Below are positions 1 to 7,647 of a stretch of 64,000 nt of DNA, piece after piece. Positions within the stretch are counted from its first letter, which is position 1; the number at the start of each line of letters is the position of its first letter. Source of the DNA: Streptosporangium sp. NBC_01495 (GTDB lineage Bacteria > Actinomycetota > Actinomycetes > Streptosporangiales > Streptosporangiaceae). The stretch covers positions 124,001 through 188,000 of the forward strand of contig NZ_CP109431.1 of assembly GCF_036250735.1 (NCBI RefSeq). Direction: 5' to 3'. Under the pieces are notes generated by a model. It was not told where the DNA came from. It saw nothing but the letters and a program-made list of their open reading frames with translations, and did no database searches. The translations under genes and the position numbers were made by a program.

Positions 1-130
1 ATGTCAAGCGGAGCGTAACGGGCGAATCCCCCGATTCGCCCGTTAAGGTGGTCTTATCTACTAACTTGCTCCGCAGAGCGGCTTTTTGATCATGAAAAAA
101 AGCCGCTCTTACGTCAATGCGGGTTGACAT
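1..130. other. Multi-stem palindromic element at window edge
   Basis: Several inverted repeats nest in 130 bases. Positions 1-7 pair with 124-130, 8-14 with 68-74, 16-28 with 33-45 (13 perfect pairs, loop of four C) and 75-87 with 97-109 (13 perfect pairs whose arms end in a T run and an A run). As DNA or RNA this folds into a closed stem carrying two side hairpins. The 75-109 hairpin alone resembles a factor-independent terminator in either direction. No convincing open frame overlaps it. It is similar in style, not in sequence, to the long intergenic palindromes elsewhere in the window. Function unknown. Confidence 0.6.
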
Positions 131-448
131 TTGTCGACTGTTGCGCGCCGAGATGATGCGAAGTCGTCGGTAGAGCAGGATCAGCGTGCGGTGAGCAGGG
201 GTTCCGCGGTATTTCTTCCCGCGGCCGGCCTGTGCCCGCTGTCAAGGCAGAAGCCGGCCACGGTAGGCGCCCTTCCGGGCAGGGTGGCTCAGGCGTCGAT
301 GAGGCGGCGAGCGACTCGATCGCGGATACCGTGCAGTGCGTAGGTCTGAGGTGTCTTTCAGCCAGCGGGAACCGCGTGTGACGAACGGTTCCCGATGGCG
401 GATGGGGTGACGGGATTACGTGGTGGAGCGCTGCTCGTCCTCGGAGAC
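131..448. other. Gene-free stretch
   Basis: I see no supported gene. A minus-strand frame ending at the stop at 289-291 encodes about 20 plausible C-terminal residues (ending RRLIDA) with no start, so it may be a gene remnant. A 16-base direct repeat at 428-443 and 458-473 straddles the stop codon of the following gene. Confidence 0.4.
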
Positions 449-1228
449 CTAGGGGGCGCGCTGCTCGTCCTCGCGGGCCCAGGCATAGCGCTCTGCATCC
501 TCCTCGCCGTCTCCCCAGTAGCCGTGGGCGTGGCTGTCGTAGCGGTAGGCGGCGCAGCCGGGCCGGTCGGCGCAGGAGGGCGACTCGCAGAAGTGCTCGT
601 TGTTCGCGTCTTCATCTTCATCGGAGATGCGCATCGGTAGAGAGCGACGCCACAGGCATGCGGCTGTGAAGAACTCCGGCTGTGAGTGCGTCGGGTGATC
701 GCAGCAATATCGAGCCTGATTCTCAGCTTCGCTACAAAGGTAGCGAATTGCGGTGCGGTTGCTGCATAGGGGACAGCAGAGCGCGCCCCAGCCGGCGAAC
801 TGATCCGTCACCTTCCGGCCGTCAGCGCTCCACACGCGGATGTTGAAGACGCCGTTGTGCTGGGTCAGTGTGGCGGCCAGGGCTTCGATGCCCTCGCCGG
901 ACATCACCTGGGTGACGTCCCCCTGCGCGGTGGTGTAGATGAGACGAAATTTCTCCTGATGCTGGTCGGAGGAAGACGGCGGGAAAGGAGACGGGGACGT
1001 TGGCGTCGTGGTGAGCTGCTGCCAACTCTCGGGCTGGTCAGTGGCCGGCAAATCATTGACCGCTTCAACGAGCCTTCGTGCGGAGAAAATGGCTAGTTGC
1101 GCTTCACGCTCGAAGCTGGCGCGGGAGAAGGAGGGGTTGCCTGCGCTCTGGTTGGCGGTCTCCTGCCATCGCTGCATCTCCTCGCCCAGGGCGGTAAGCC
1201 AGTATTTGACGCTCGGAGTGACGTTCAC
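449..1228 (-). CDS. Hypothetical protein with Cys/His-rich C-terminal half
   Basis: A 259-residue protein I do not recognise. The GTG at 1228 is chosen because AAGGA lies about 7 nt upstream; the longer frame to 1393 would run through the long palindrome at 1262-1424 and reads as low-complexity arginine-rich sequence. The N-terminal half is helical. The C-terminal half has CPLC, a CC-containing segment ending DHPTH, and further single cysteines, so metal binding is possible but unproven. The tail is very acidic (DEDED, DGEEDAE). The stop lies inside a short tandem duplication with a 30-base offset, which suggests that the C-terminus was recently altered. It follows the palindrome and the gene at 1434-1880 on the same strand. 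Confidence 0.65.
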   Translation of the reverse strand: MNVTPSVKYWLTALGEEMQRWQETANQSAGNPSFSRASFEREAQLAIFSARRLVEAVNDLPATDQPESWQQLTTTPTSPSPFPPSSSDQHQEKFRLIYTTAQGDVTQVMSGEGIEALAATLTQHNGVFNIRVWSADGRKVTDQFAGWGALCCPLCSNRTAIRYLCSEAENQARYCCDHPTHSQPEFFTAACLWRRSLPMRISDEDEDANNEHFCESPSCADRPGCAAYRYDSHAHGYWGDGEEDAERYAWAREDEQRAP

Positions 1229-1261
1229 GGCACGTCCTTTCCGCCTGCACCTAGCTGTGCC

Positions 1262-1424
1262 GGTGCGCGGTCTGAGGAGGTGGATCGGTTGAGCCGTCTC
1301 GGGCAGACGTCCGTGGAGCAGACCAGGTGGAGCGCCCGCAGCGAAGCGAGGACGAACGACCTGGTCTGCTCCACGGACGTCTGCCAGGCTCAATCAACCG
1401 ATCCACCTCCTCAGACCGCGCACC
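1262..1424. repeat. Long hairpin, family 1 copy A
   Basis: A near-perfect palindrome with arms of about 65 bases. The outer stem is 1262-1294 against 1388-1424, and the inner stem is about 1303-1328 against 1358-1383. Two parts match copies B-D at 28882, 29706 and 31085: an asymmetric internal loop (GTCTCGGG facing CCAG) and an apical loop of about 30 nt containing GCAGCGAAGCGAGG. Both stems differ in sequence from copies B-D yet stay paired. It lies between two minus-strand genes, 34 nt upstream of the start of the downstream one. The loop contains GCGAAGC, a sequence known to form a very stable DNA mini-hairpin. Confidence 0.85.
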
Positions 1425-1433
1425 CCCGCCCCC

Positions 1434-1880
1434 TCACTCGAAGACATCTTGTCCGACGGCCAGGCGCAGGGTGGGACACGGTGCGGGCAGGCCGCATCGG
1501 CATTGCAGTGAGCCATGCTCAGCCTGGTGATGGAGGGCGATCGCGATGAGACGGGACAAGGCGTCATCGCTCTCGCAGCGGTAGCGGTAGCGGTAGCGGT
1601 AGAAGCCGAGCTCATATGCGTTAACGGTACGAATCGCGTTCGCTAGCACCTTCGCCTGGTATTCGTCGGCGTCGATCGGTGTGGCATTCGGAGCCGGAAC
1701 GAGTGCACTGTGCGACCGGGGCTCGCGGTCGCGGGGGTCGATGAAGGTGTAGACGATGTAATGCTCACGAAAGAGGGGCCGGTCAGGGTTTCTGTCCCAT
1801 TGCGGATGGTCGTCGAGATAGGCGATCACCGTAGCGGCGTCGGCGTCCAGGGGCAGGAACGTCAGCGACCGGGGTCTCAC
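1434..1880 (-). CDS. Hypothetical protein with Arg-Tyr repeat
   Basis: A 148-residue protein without a family I can name. The N-terminal half resembles a small alpha/beta fold (MRPRSLTFLPLDADAATVIA). The middle carries four Arg-Tyr pairs in a row, encoded by a CGGTAG microsatellite at about 1578-1605; this tract may vary in length. The C-terminus has a CRCGLPAPCP cysteine cluster. The ATG at 1880 overlaps the stop of the upstream gene by four bases (ATGA), so the two are probably translationally coupled. The family 1 palindrome follows directly downstream. Confidence 0.65.
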   Translation of the reverse strand: MRPRSLTFLPLDADAATVIAYLDDHPQWDRNPDRPLFREHYIVYTFIDPRDREPRSHSALVPAPNATPIDADEYQAKVLANAIRTVNAYELGFYRYRYRYRCESDDALSRLIAIALHHQAEHGSLQCRCGLPAPCPTLRLAVGQDVFE

Positions 1881-2101
1881 GGGGATCTCGTCGTCGTGAG
1901 CGCATCGATGACCGTTTGCTGGTCGGTTCCGTCTTGAGAGGTGATGATGAGGCCTTCGATCTGATCGGTACGCCCCCAGGTAGCGACGAGTCCAGCGGCG
2001 GTGAGGGGAGCGACATGGCCCATCAGGGGCTGGGTGTAGGCCTCAGGGGCGCCCTTGGCCCGCAGACGATGCCAGCCGCTGACCGTCTTCAACCTAGGCA
2101 A
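1877..2101 (-). CDS. Hypothetical small protein
   Basis: A 74-residue protein of unknown function, read from a TTG start at 2101. It looks like a small alpha/beta protein (ending QTVIDALTTTRSP). It overlaps the next gene (1434-1880) by the four bases ATGA, which is the main reason to accept it. The start is uncertain because no strong ribosome-binding site precedes it. Confidence 0.5.
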   Translation of the reverse strand: MPRLKTVSGWHRLRAKGAPEAYTQPLMGHVAPLTAAGLVATWGRTDQIEGLIITSQDGTDQQTVIDALTTTRSP

Positions 2102-2179
2102 CGTTCACCGCGCTGGCTCGCTCAGCTCATGTCCCGAACGGCTTCGCAACAAAGAGCGCGCGAAGCGAAGCCACCAGAC

Positions 2180-3700
2180 TCAGGTCGTCTTTTGCTGGCG
2201 CGCGTAGTCCTCAACCCAGATGCGCAGCACGTTGAAGACCTCCTCACACCACCGGATCCCTGCGGGCACGTCCAGTTCGGCGACCAGCTCGGGCTTCTGC
2301 CTGACAAGCCCGAAGGTCTTGAAGATCTTGATCGGTGCCGGTTCGGCGATCGGGGTCGGGGGGCCGTACCAGGTGGTGTGCTCAGGCCGGTCCCACGTCG
2401 CCCGGTAGTCCTGCCCCTCGATGGTGAAGTACCAGTTCTCCATATCGACGCCACCCCCGGACCTGATCTTGACCTTCCCGCGTTTGGCGCTAGGCCGCAG
2501 GGGCAGTTCCTCCTCCGTTGACACGAACGCCTCGGGGAAGCGCTTCCGTGCCTCCTGTGCGGTCATCTTCCCGTTGACCTTGTCGTAGGGGATCGTGGCG
2601 GTGGAGGCGAGACGGTCGTGCGCCAGCAGGTCGGCCATCGTCTGAATCCGGGACGCGGGGTCGACGAAGCGGGTCGGCACGGTCACCGACTTGCGCCCGG
2701 CTTTCGTCGTGACTTCCATCCACCGACTGCCAGTGCCCACGAAGTCGCCCTCAACGAAGTCGGCGAGTCCCCAGACCTTGCGTCCGCTCGCGGCGATCAG
2801 GTCCTCCCAGTAGGCGATCTCCTCGACCGTCTCGACCACCTCGGCGGCCAGCACCTGCTGAGCGTGATCGGAGAGCCCGATCCACACTTCCGCGCAGCCC
2901 TGAGCCTGCCTGCCGGTCCGTTTTGCCGGGATGCCTCGCGCGGTCAGGTCTGCCAGCTTGGTGTCCAGTTCCGCGGGGTTCCCCTCCACGATCGGCTCCA
3001 GGCTGTACCAGTCGAAGCGGCCGTCCATGCGCTTGTCGATGTCGCGCAGCCACTTTTCCAGCTTCTGGATCCGGCGCAGGGTGGTGCCGTGCGCCTCACG
3101 ACGGCCTTGGAAGTCACGTGCCGCCTGGGCGCGCCCGAAGTGGTTGCCGGCCTTGTCCAGCAGCGCGAACGCTTTACCTTCCCGCTTCCACAGCCGATCC
3201 AGCAGGTTCTTGTGCCGCGTGTAGCTGTAGTGGTCGACGAGCATCGGGGTGCCGTTCAGCGCGTCGTAGGTGCGCTTGTTGGCGGTTCGGATCGACCCGG
3301 CGGCGTCCTGAGCGGTGCTGGCCTGGTTCTCCAGCCGTTCGGCCCGGTAGTCGGCGTGTTCGTATTTGCGGGCTTCCAGCTCCGCGAAGCCAACCGCCGG
3401 GGTGGTGTCGTCGATCCTGATCTCGACGCTCCACTCGGCGGCCCGGAGTGCTTCGGCGGCCTTGTCGATGTAGTACCGATTAGCGCTGCTGCGCTGGGAG
3501 TGCGGCATGTACCAGTACGGCTCGCCCAGTTCCTCGGTGAGCGGGACCTCCAGGTTCGACGATCCGTGGAAGCGGTGTTCGTGCAGGATCTTCCCTGCTC
3601 CGTCCCCGCGGACGGAGCCGTACACGATGGTGCCGTGCTGGCGGGTGTGCACGATCGCGATCTCTCGCGTGTGGACGGGCTCGGTGTTTGAAGAGGACAT
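2180..3700 (-). CDS. DUF3560-type protein
   Basis: A 506-residue protein resembling the DUF3560 family common on actinobacterial plasmids and prophages; biochemical role unknown. After a short N-terminus it has a beta-rich block (REIAIVHTRQHGTIVYGSVR), the phrase GEPYWYMPHSQRSSANRYYI, then a long charged helical region (about residues 110-260) that includes HYSYTRHKNLLDRLWKREGK, and a C-terminal domain ending WVEDYARQQKTT. The ATG at 3700 is preferred over an upstream start at 3823: the extra 41 residues look non-coding and GAAAGG lies about 12 nt before the ATG. It is transcribed with the small genes to its left. Confidence 0.75.
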   Translation of the reverse strand: MSSSNTEPVHTREIAIVHTRQHGTIVYGSVRGDGAGKILHEHRFHGSSNLEVPLTEELGEPYWYMPHSQRSSANRYYIDKAAEALRAAEWSVEIRIDDTTPAVGFAELEARKYEHADYRAERLENQASTAQDAAGSIRTANKRTYDALNGTPMLVDHYSYTRHKNLLDRLWKREGKAFALLDKAGNHFGRAQAARDFQGRREAHGTTLRRIQKLEKWLRDIDKRMDGRFDWYSLEPIVEGNPAELDTKLADLTARGIPAKRTGRQAQGCAEVWIGLSDHAQQVLAAEVVETVEEIAYWEDLIAASGRKVWGLADFVEGDFVGTGSRWMEVTTKAGRKSVTVPTRFVDPASRIQTMADLLAHDRLASTATIPYDKVNGKMTAQEARKRFPEAFVSTEEELPLRPSAKRGKVKIRSGGGVDMENWYFTIEGQDYRATWDRPEHTTWYGPPTPIAEPAPIKIFKTFGLVRQKPELVAELDVPAGIRWCEEVFNVLRIWVEDYARQQKTT

Positions 3701-3909
3701 CGGCAAAGAAGCCTTTCGCAGGTTGGTGTTGAGGTCGGCGAATCGGAATCGAGAACACGTTGTGGCCGGGCCGCCGCGGCCACCGGGGGCCCGGGTACTG
3801 CGGCGTGGAGTCGCGTTCTGCACGCCGCTGCTGGAGGACTACGGCGGTGCTTGGTGCGGCCGATTCCCGTGGTTTGTTTCGCGCGGTGCGGTGACGAGTC
3901 CGGAAATGG

Positions 3910-4185
3910 TCACTCAGAGGGCGGGGGCCAGCCAGGCCACGAGCTCGCCCTTCGGGCGGCCTTGCGGTACCCCGCGACGTAGGCCGGGCAGAGAGCCTCG
4001 CGGACAACGTTGGGCTGGCCTGATTCCACTGGGCGTCCGTCGGGATTGACCGGAGTTGGGGTGAGAACCTCCGTACCGGCCCGCGCCTGGTGATCGATGG
4101 CGTTGGTCCACCGGCGGCAGTCGCACTCTGGATCGTCGCAACGCTGGGCCTCGAGGTCGCGGGGTGCGGCCCGGTAATGAGTCAT
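3910..4185 (-). CDS. Hypothetical protein, possibly the 3' part of a broken gene
   Basis: A 91-residue open frame from ATG 4185 (MTHYRAAPRD) with an acidic cysteine motif CDDPECDC at about residues 16-23. The same frame continues upstream with coding-like sequence to an in-frame TGA at 4315-4317, including cysteine-rich phrases typical of plasmid-borne actinobacterial zinc-ribbon-like proteins. The ATG may therefore be internal and this entry the tail of a degraded gene. Function unknown. Confidence 0.5.
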   Translation of the reverse strand: MTHYRAAPRDLEAQRCDDPECDCRRWTNAIDHQARAGTEVLTPTPVNPDGRPVESGQPNVVREALCPAYVAGYRKAARRASSWPGWPPPSE

Positions 4186-4440
4186 GTCGCCGTTGAGCGT
4201 TGGGCAGGCCGCGAGGGCGTACCTCGCACAATCAGAGGGGTGAAGCGCGGGCTCGCTGGAGTAGCCCCGGGCGACGTCGACCGGACGCAGCAGCAGCGCG
4301 TAGATGCCGCCCGGTCATGTTGACAGCGGCTGGCCGCAGACACCGCGCTGCTTCTCAAGCAGGCAGGTGTTGACGCGGCCGGGATGGTTGAGGCCGAACA
4401 GGGCCCCCTGGAAGTTGGCGGGCGGAGACTGCGAGAACGG
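4186..4440 (-). pseudogene. Remnant of a cysteine-rich gene, interrupted by TGA
   Basis: In the frame of the downstream gene, 4186-4314 reads as protein (GGIYALLLRPVDVARGYS, then SDCARYALAACP) and 4318-4440 also reads as protein (HPGRVNTCLLEK, then GVCGQPLS). The two are separated only by TGA at 4315-4317 and there is no start codon before the next upstream stop at 4441-4443. The cysteine spacing is consistent with a metal-binding small protein. The simplest reading is a decayed gene with a nonsense mutation and a lost 5' end; a sequencing error is possible. Confidence 0.5.
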
Positions 4441-4576
4441 TCAGGCGGCCCTAGTGCATCGGAGCGCTGAAGGGCACAGGGCTCGGTACTTGCACGCGAG
4501 CGAAGGAGGCCTGCTGATGGCAGATCCACGGGACCGTCCCCGGGCCTCAGCCCAGGGACGGTAGCCAGAGGCGCTG

Positions 4577-4825
4577 TTACTCGGCGGTCTCTTGCACGGC
4601 CTGGTGGATCTCTTCTGGGGTGCGGCAGAAGACATCGTCATCGGGGTAGGCCTGACCGTGTCTGCCGTCCTCGCAGAGAAAACGGATCAGCTTCCGGCCG
4701 TCATCGGCCTCGGTGGTTACGATGAAAGCGACGACCGGCCATTGCCAGTCGTCGCCGTTGGGCTGTTGCATCCGGATCTGCCATCCCGGTGCGATGATTT
4801 TCGCTGATCGGTAGTCTCCGATCAT
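4577..4825 (-). CDS. Hypothetical small protein
   Basis: An 82-residue protein (MIGDYRSAKIIAPGWQIRMQ) with alternating beta strands and a short C-terminal helix; no known domain is recognised. Its ATG at 4825 overlaps the TGA of the FAD monooxygenase gene by four bases, so it is co-translated as the last gene of that unit. The C-terminal segment (TPEEIHQAVQETAE) is a probable amphipathic helix. Confidence 0.65.
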   Translation of the reverse strand: MIGDYRSAKIIAPGWQIRMQQPNGDDWQWPVVAFIVTTEADDGRKLIRFLCEDGRHGQAYPDDDVFCRTPEEIHQAVQETAE

Positions 4826-6024
4826 GTATTGCCCCCTGAGCTGGAGGGGTGACCGAGTCCCATGGCGCTGCCCAGCTTGGGACCCTGTCGTACGGCCGCG
4901 TGTACACCAGGAAGATATCGCTGCTGCCAGCCGCTCAAGGTCGCGTCCAGGTCGGCGCCGTAGCGCGCGTGCTGGTACAGCGCCGTCACCAGGCCTCCTG
5001 CCTGCTCGATTCCGTTGTTGGCGCCGCGGGCGGTGTGAGGTCTCACCGGGGCCAGGGCGTCACCGATGAGCACGGCACGGCTATCGGGGTAGACCATGCG
5101 CGCCGGTTCGTCGATGTCGATGACCGGAGCCGCCGTCCACCGGGGGGTGGCGTCGATGATAGTACTCGCCTCAGGTGGCAGCAGCTGGCGAGCGTGTTCT
5201 TGAACGAACTGGCGGGCGGCCTCGCTGATCTGGTGGGGTAACACGAAGGTGCGTCGGGTCGGGTCGCCGCCGACCATGTCGACGAAGTGCTGCTGTTCCA
5301 CGTTCAGGTAGAAGGTCCAGTCGGTGGAGACGGTCCCGTCGTTGCCCAGGATGGGGAAGATGTTGAACTGGGTCCCCGGGTGCTCGAATCGGGTGAAGTC
5401 GCTCAGTTCCGGAGGGCAGTAGGGAAGCTGCCCGCGCCAGGCCACGTAGCCGGCGTAGGTGAGGTGCCGGTCGGGGTCAAGCAGCTGACGGCCGGTGGAA
5501 CGGCGCCCGTCGGCGAACACGACCAGGTCGGCGGCAACAGGGTCGGCGTCCTTGAACTCCAGCACTGCTCGTCCAGCGCTGGTGCTCAGGGCCTTCACGC
5601 GCCGTCCCAGATAGAGCTTGTCCTGGGGGAGGCGGGCGAGCAGTGAGGTGTTCAGTACGCTCCAGCTGGAGTTTCGCCCGGGGTAGATGGTTTGCACGCG
5701 GCCGGTTTCGTTCCGGTCGGCGACCGCGATGGACACGACCCGCTCGCTCGGGAAGGGCACAATCTCTTCCTGCGGGACACCGACGGTGTCCAGCATCCCG
5801 AGGGAGGTGTGGTCCAGGCCGATGACGCCTCCGGCCTGCGCGGTCGGCTCCGGGGACGCCTCGAAGACCGAGACGTCGGTGAACCCTGCCTTCCTCAGCA
5901 GCAGGGCCAGGGTGGGTCCGGTGATGGATCCGCCGACGATGGCGATCGACGGCTGGTCGATCAGGGATGGTGTGCCCTGAGGGGTGGTGCCACTGACGTT
6001 TGTGATCATCTGCGGTACGAACAT
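4822..6024 (-). CDS. FAD-dependent monooxygenase, group A type
   Basis: A 400-residue flavoprotein of the PHBH-like aromatic hydroxylase superfamily. A dinucleotide-binding beta-alpha-beta motif lies near the N-terminus (IAIVGGSITGPTLALLLRKA, about residues 27-46) with the acidic residue after strand 2 (VSVFE). The second FAD signature, IGDALAPVRPHTARGANNGI, lies near residue 327. Such enzymes use NAD(P)H and oxygen to hydroxylate small aromatics; the substrate cannot be told from sequence. ATG 6024 is chosen for the GAGGAGG eight nt upstream; the longer frame begins nine codons earlier without a ribosome-binding site. A long palindrome of family 2 lies about 100 nt upstream of the start. Confidence 0.85.
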   Translation of the reverse strand: MFVPQMITNVSGTTPQGTPSLIDQPSIAIVGGSITGPTLALLLRKAGFTDVSVFEASPEPTAQAGGVIGLDHTSLGMLDTVGVPQEEIVPFPSERVVSIAVADRNETGRVQTIYPGRNSSWSVLNTSLLARLPQDKLYLGRRVKALSTSAGRAVLEFKDADPVAADLVVFADGRRSTGRQLLDPDRHLTYAGYVAWRGQLPYCPPELSDFTRFEHPGTQFNIFPILGNDGTVSTDWTFYLNVEQQHFVDMVGGDPTRRTFVLPHQISEAARQFVQEHARQLLPPEASTIIDATPRWTAAPVIDIDEPARMVYPDSRAVLIGDALAPVRPHTARGANNGIEQAGGLVTALYQHARYGADLDATLSGWQQRYLPGVHAAVRQGPKLGSAMGLGHPSSSGGNT

Positions 6025-6125
6025 GGCGATGTCCTCCTCGATGATTGCCAAGGCAATGCCGCGGCGCGGCAGAGGGGGTGGGGTTGGTGCCCTGGCTGGC
6101 AGGACCGCGCGCTGCGAGGGGCGGT

Positions 6126-6249
6126 GGCTGTCAACCCCGCCGGCCGCCCGTCAAGATGTTTTGCGCCCTTCGTCGTTAGATGGTGGGTATGCAGGCGAAG
6201 GGCGCAAAACATCTTGTAAGGGCGGGGGTTTCCGGCGGGGTTGACAGCC
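6126..6249. repeat. Long hairpin, family 2 copy 1
   Basis: An outer perfect stem 6126-6143/6232-6249 (18 pairs) is followed by an inner perfect stem 6153-6172/6195-6214 (20 pairs), with CCGCCC (6144-6149) able to pair with GGGCGG (6220-6225). Imperfect pairing continues outward to roughly 6075 and 6300. The apical loop segment with TATGCAGGCGAAGGGCG and the right-arm block GCGGGGGTTTCCGG recur in copy 2 at 51009-51132, while the outer stems differ completely. It is intergenic, about 100 nt upstream of the monooxygenase start. Confidence 0.85.
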
Positions 6250-6499
6250 ATCCCTCGTAGCGCACGCTGCCAAAAGCCAGGTCACCGACCCCTTCGCCTC
6301 GGGGTGGTGAATCTCCCCACCCACCTCACCCCGTCCGGACAGGGGACTTTGTGGTTCCTGTCGTTGTTTCGGCTGGTAGATCTGGTCGTGGTCGCCCTAG
6401 GTGTGCTATCTCGGCAGGGTGCTCAGGCAGAGGACCTTCGTGTACTGGGCATCGCCGCTTCGCCGACCCGGCCTCGGCGACGCTCGCGGTCGGTTCCGC
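6250..6499. other. Intergenic stretch without gene
   Basis: Between the palindrome and the PP2C stop codon I see no coding frame with a credible start. The first about 50 bases still pair loosely with the left flank of the palindrome, extending that structure. Confidence 0.4.
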
Positions 6500-7363
6500 C
6501 TAGCCCTGGGCGTGGATCGGAAGAGCGCGGCGCAGACGGTGAGCAGCCCCTCGGGCGGTCGCTGGGGCGGCCTGTCCCGGGGGAAGATAAGACCGTGCCG
6601 GACGATGCGCCCCCGTGACAGTGACCGACAGTTCCTCAGTGGTTTCGGCCTGCGGGAGGAGCGGCAGGTCGAGCACCGCGACGGTGACATTGCCGTAGGT
6701 CTTCGCGCCGTAGACGGCTTCGACCAGGTCGTCGCAGGCGGCCACGGGGTCCCCGGCGGTATTCAGCAGAATGCTGGTGATCTGCTCGTTGGTCACGTGG
6801 TGGGTGAGCCCGTCGCTGCACAGCAGCAGCCGCTCGACGTCGATCACCTCGCCCTGAGTGGATCCGCCTGGGTGCTCACGCCAGATGTAGCGATAGTGGA
6901 TGGGGCCAGCGGTAATGTTGCATGGCCGCGGGTACAGCGGGGGGTAAGGGGTGGTCGGCGTGTGCAGGGTTCCAGCTCTGTCTAGCGCGAAGGCCACCGA
7001 GTCCCCTGCCCAGGCCAGATCGATCCCCTTATCGGTGACCACTGCGGTGACGACAGTGGCGGCCGCGTCCTGGGCATACAAGGCGCCCTCCTGGTAGTAG
7101 TCGGTGAGCGCCTCGCGGGCGGCGGTGACACCGCCTATGGCGCGGCCGGTCTGCGCGACCGCGACCGCGGTGATCTCGGCGCCGATGCGGGCACAGGTCG
7201 CCGCCTCGTAGTCATCGCCGGTGCCGTCGCAGATCGCGATGGCGGTGGTGTAGGAGAACTCCTGCAGGGCGAGGTAGTCAGCGTTGACCTCGCGGGGTCC
7301 GCGCTCGCATCGAGCGGCGAAGTGGCCGGATGACAACCGCCGCTGCCAGGACATGCTGGTCAT
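6500..7363 (-). CDS. PP2C-family phosphatase paralogue 1
   Basis: A 287-residue protein of the PPM/PP2C fold, which normally removes phosphate from Ser/Thr using two metal ions. It retains a DG motif (AICDGTGDD, about residue 46), AWAGDSVAF (GDS, near 120) and LLLCSDGL (near 183). At the last metal-site motif, normally DN(V/I)T, it reads YGNVT, so a metal-binding Asp is replaced by Gly; activity may be reduced. The start ATG 7363 has GGAGG six nt upstream. Two paralogues occur at 27411 and 41100; the latter shares the first residues MTSMS. A terminator-like hairpin sits only about 20 nt upstream of the start. Confidence 0.8.
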   Translation of the reverse strand: MTSMSWQRRLSSGHFAARCERGPREVNADYLALQEFSYTTAIAICDGTGDDYEAATCARIGAEITAVAVAQTGRAIGGVTAAREALTDYYQEGALYAQDAAATVVTAVVTDKGIDLAWAGDSVAFALDRAGTLHTPTTPYPPLYPRPCNITAGPIHYRYIWREHPGGSTQGEVIDVERLLLCSDGLTHHVTNEQITSILLNTAGDPVAACDDLVEAVYGAKTYGNVTVAVLDLPLLPQAETTEELSVTVTGAHRPARSYLPPGQAAPATARGAAHRLRRALPIHAQG

Positions 7364-7383
7364 GTGATCCTCCAGGTCAGGAA

Positions 7384-7418
7384 AAGCAGCGGGCCCGGCC
7401 GCAGCGGCCAGGTCCGGG
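7384..7418 (-). terminator. Terminator-like hairpin just before the PP2C gene
   Basis: Imperfect GC-rich stem with GGCCG/CGGCC at its core, followed on the minus strand by GCTTTTC. It ends about 20 nt upstream of the start codon at 7363, leaving room only for the ribosome-binding site. Confidence 0.5.
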
Positions 7419-7432
7419 GAACAGGAAAAAAT

Positions 7433-7580
7433 TCAGGGACGAGTGAGGTCGAGTAGTACGACCTGAGCGGTGGTGGTGCGTGCGACGGTGAAAGCGTCGG
7501 CCTCAACCCAGGCGCCGTGAGCGTCGACGTTGGCGTGATAGACGACGGGGGCGAACCCGTTCAGCCAGCGGCTCTCTTCC
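7433..7580 (-). pseudogene. Start-less remnant related to the 9521-9808 gene
   Basis: An open frame of about 46 codons (RWLNGFAPVVYHANVDAHG, ending LLDLTRP) whose first 20 residues match the start of the protein at 9521-9808 (RWPNGFAPVVYHASVD). The block GAGGAAGAGAGCC that serves as ribosome-binding site there is present, but the following segment with the ATG has been deleted, so no normal start codon remains. It is probably a remnant of a segmental duplication. A CTG start cannot be excluded. Confidence 0.55.
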
Positions 7581-7647
7581 TCAAGGGCGGGCAGGACGGG
7601 CGGGGTCGCCTTGGAGTGCAGACCACTGATGCTCAGTTGTCTTTCTG

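Noticed and set aside
131..343. Plus-strand open frame next to the branched palindrome
   Set aside because: No ribosome-binding site, low-complexity composition, and it runs opposite to nearly all other genes.
4182..4529. Minus-strand frame across the remnant
   Set aside because: Composition is Ser/Pro/Arg-rich shadow; the coding-like frame is the one broken by TGA at 4315.
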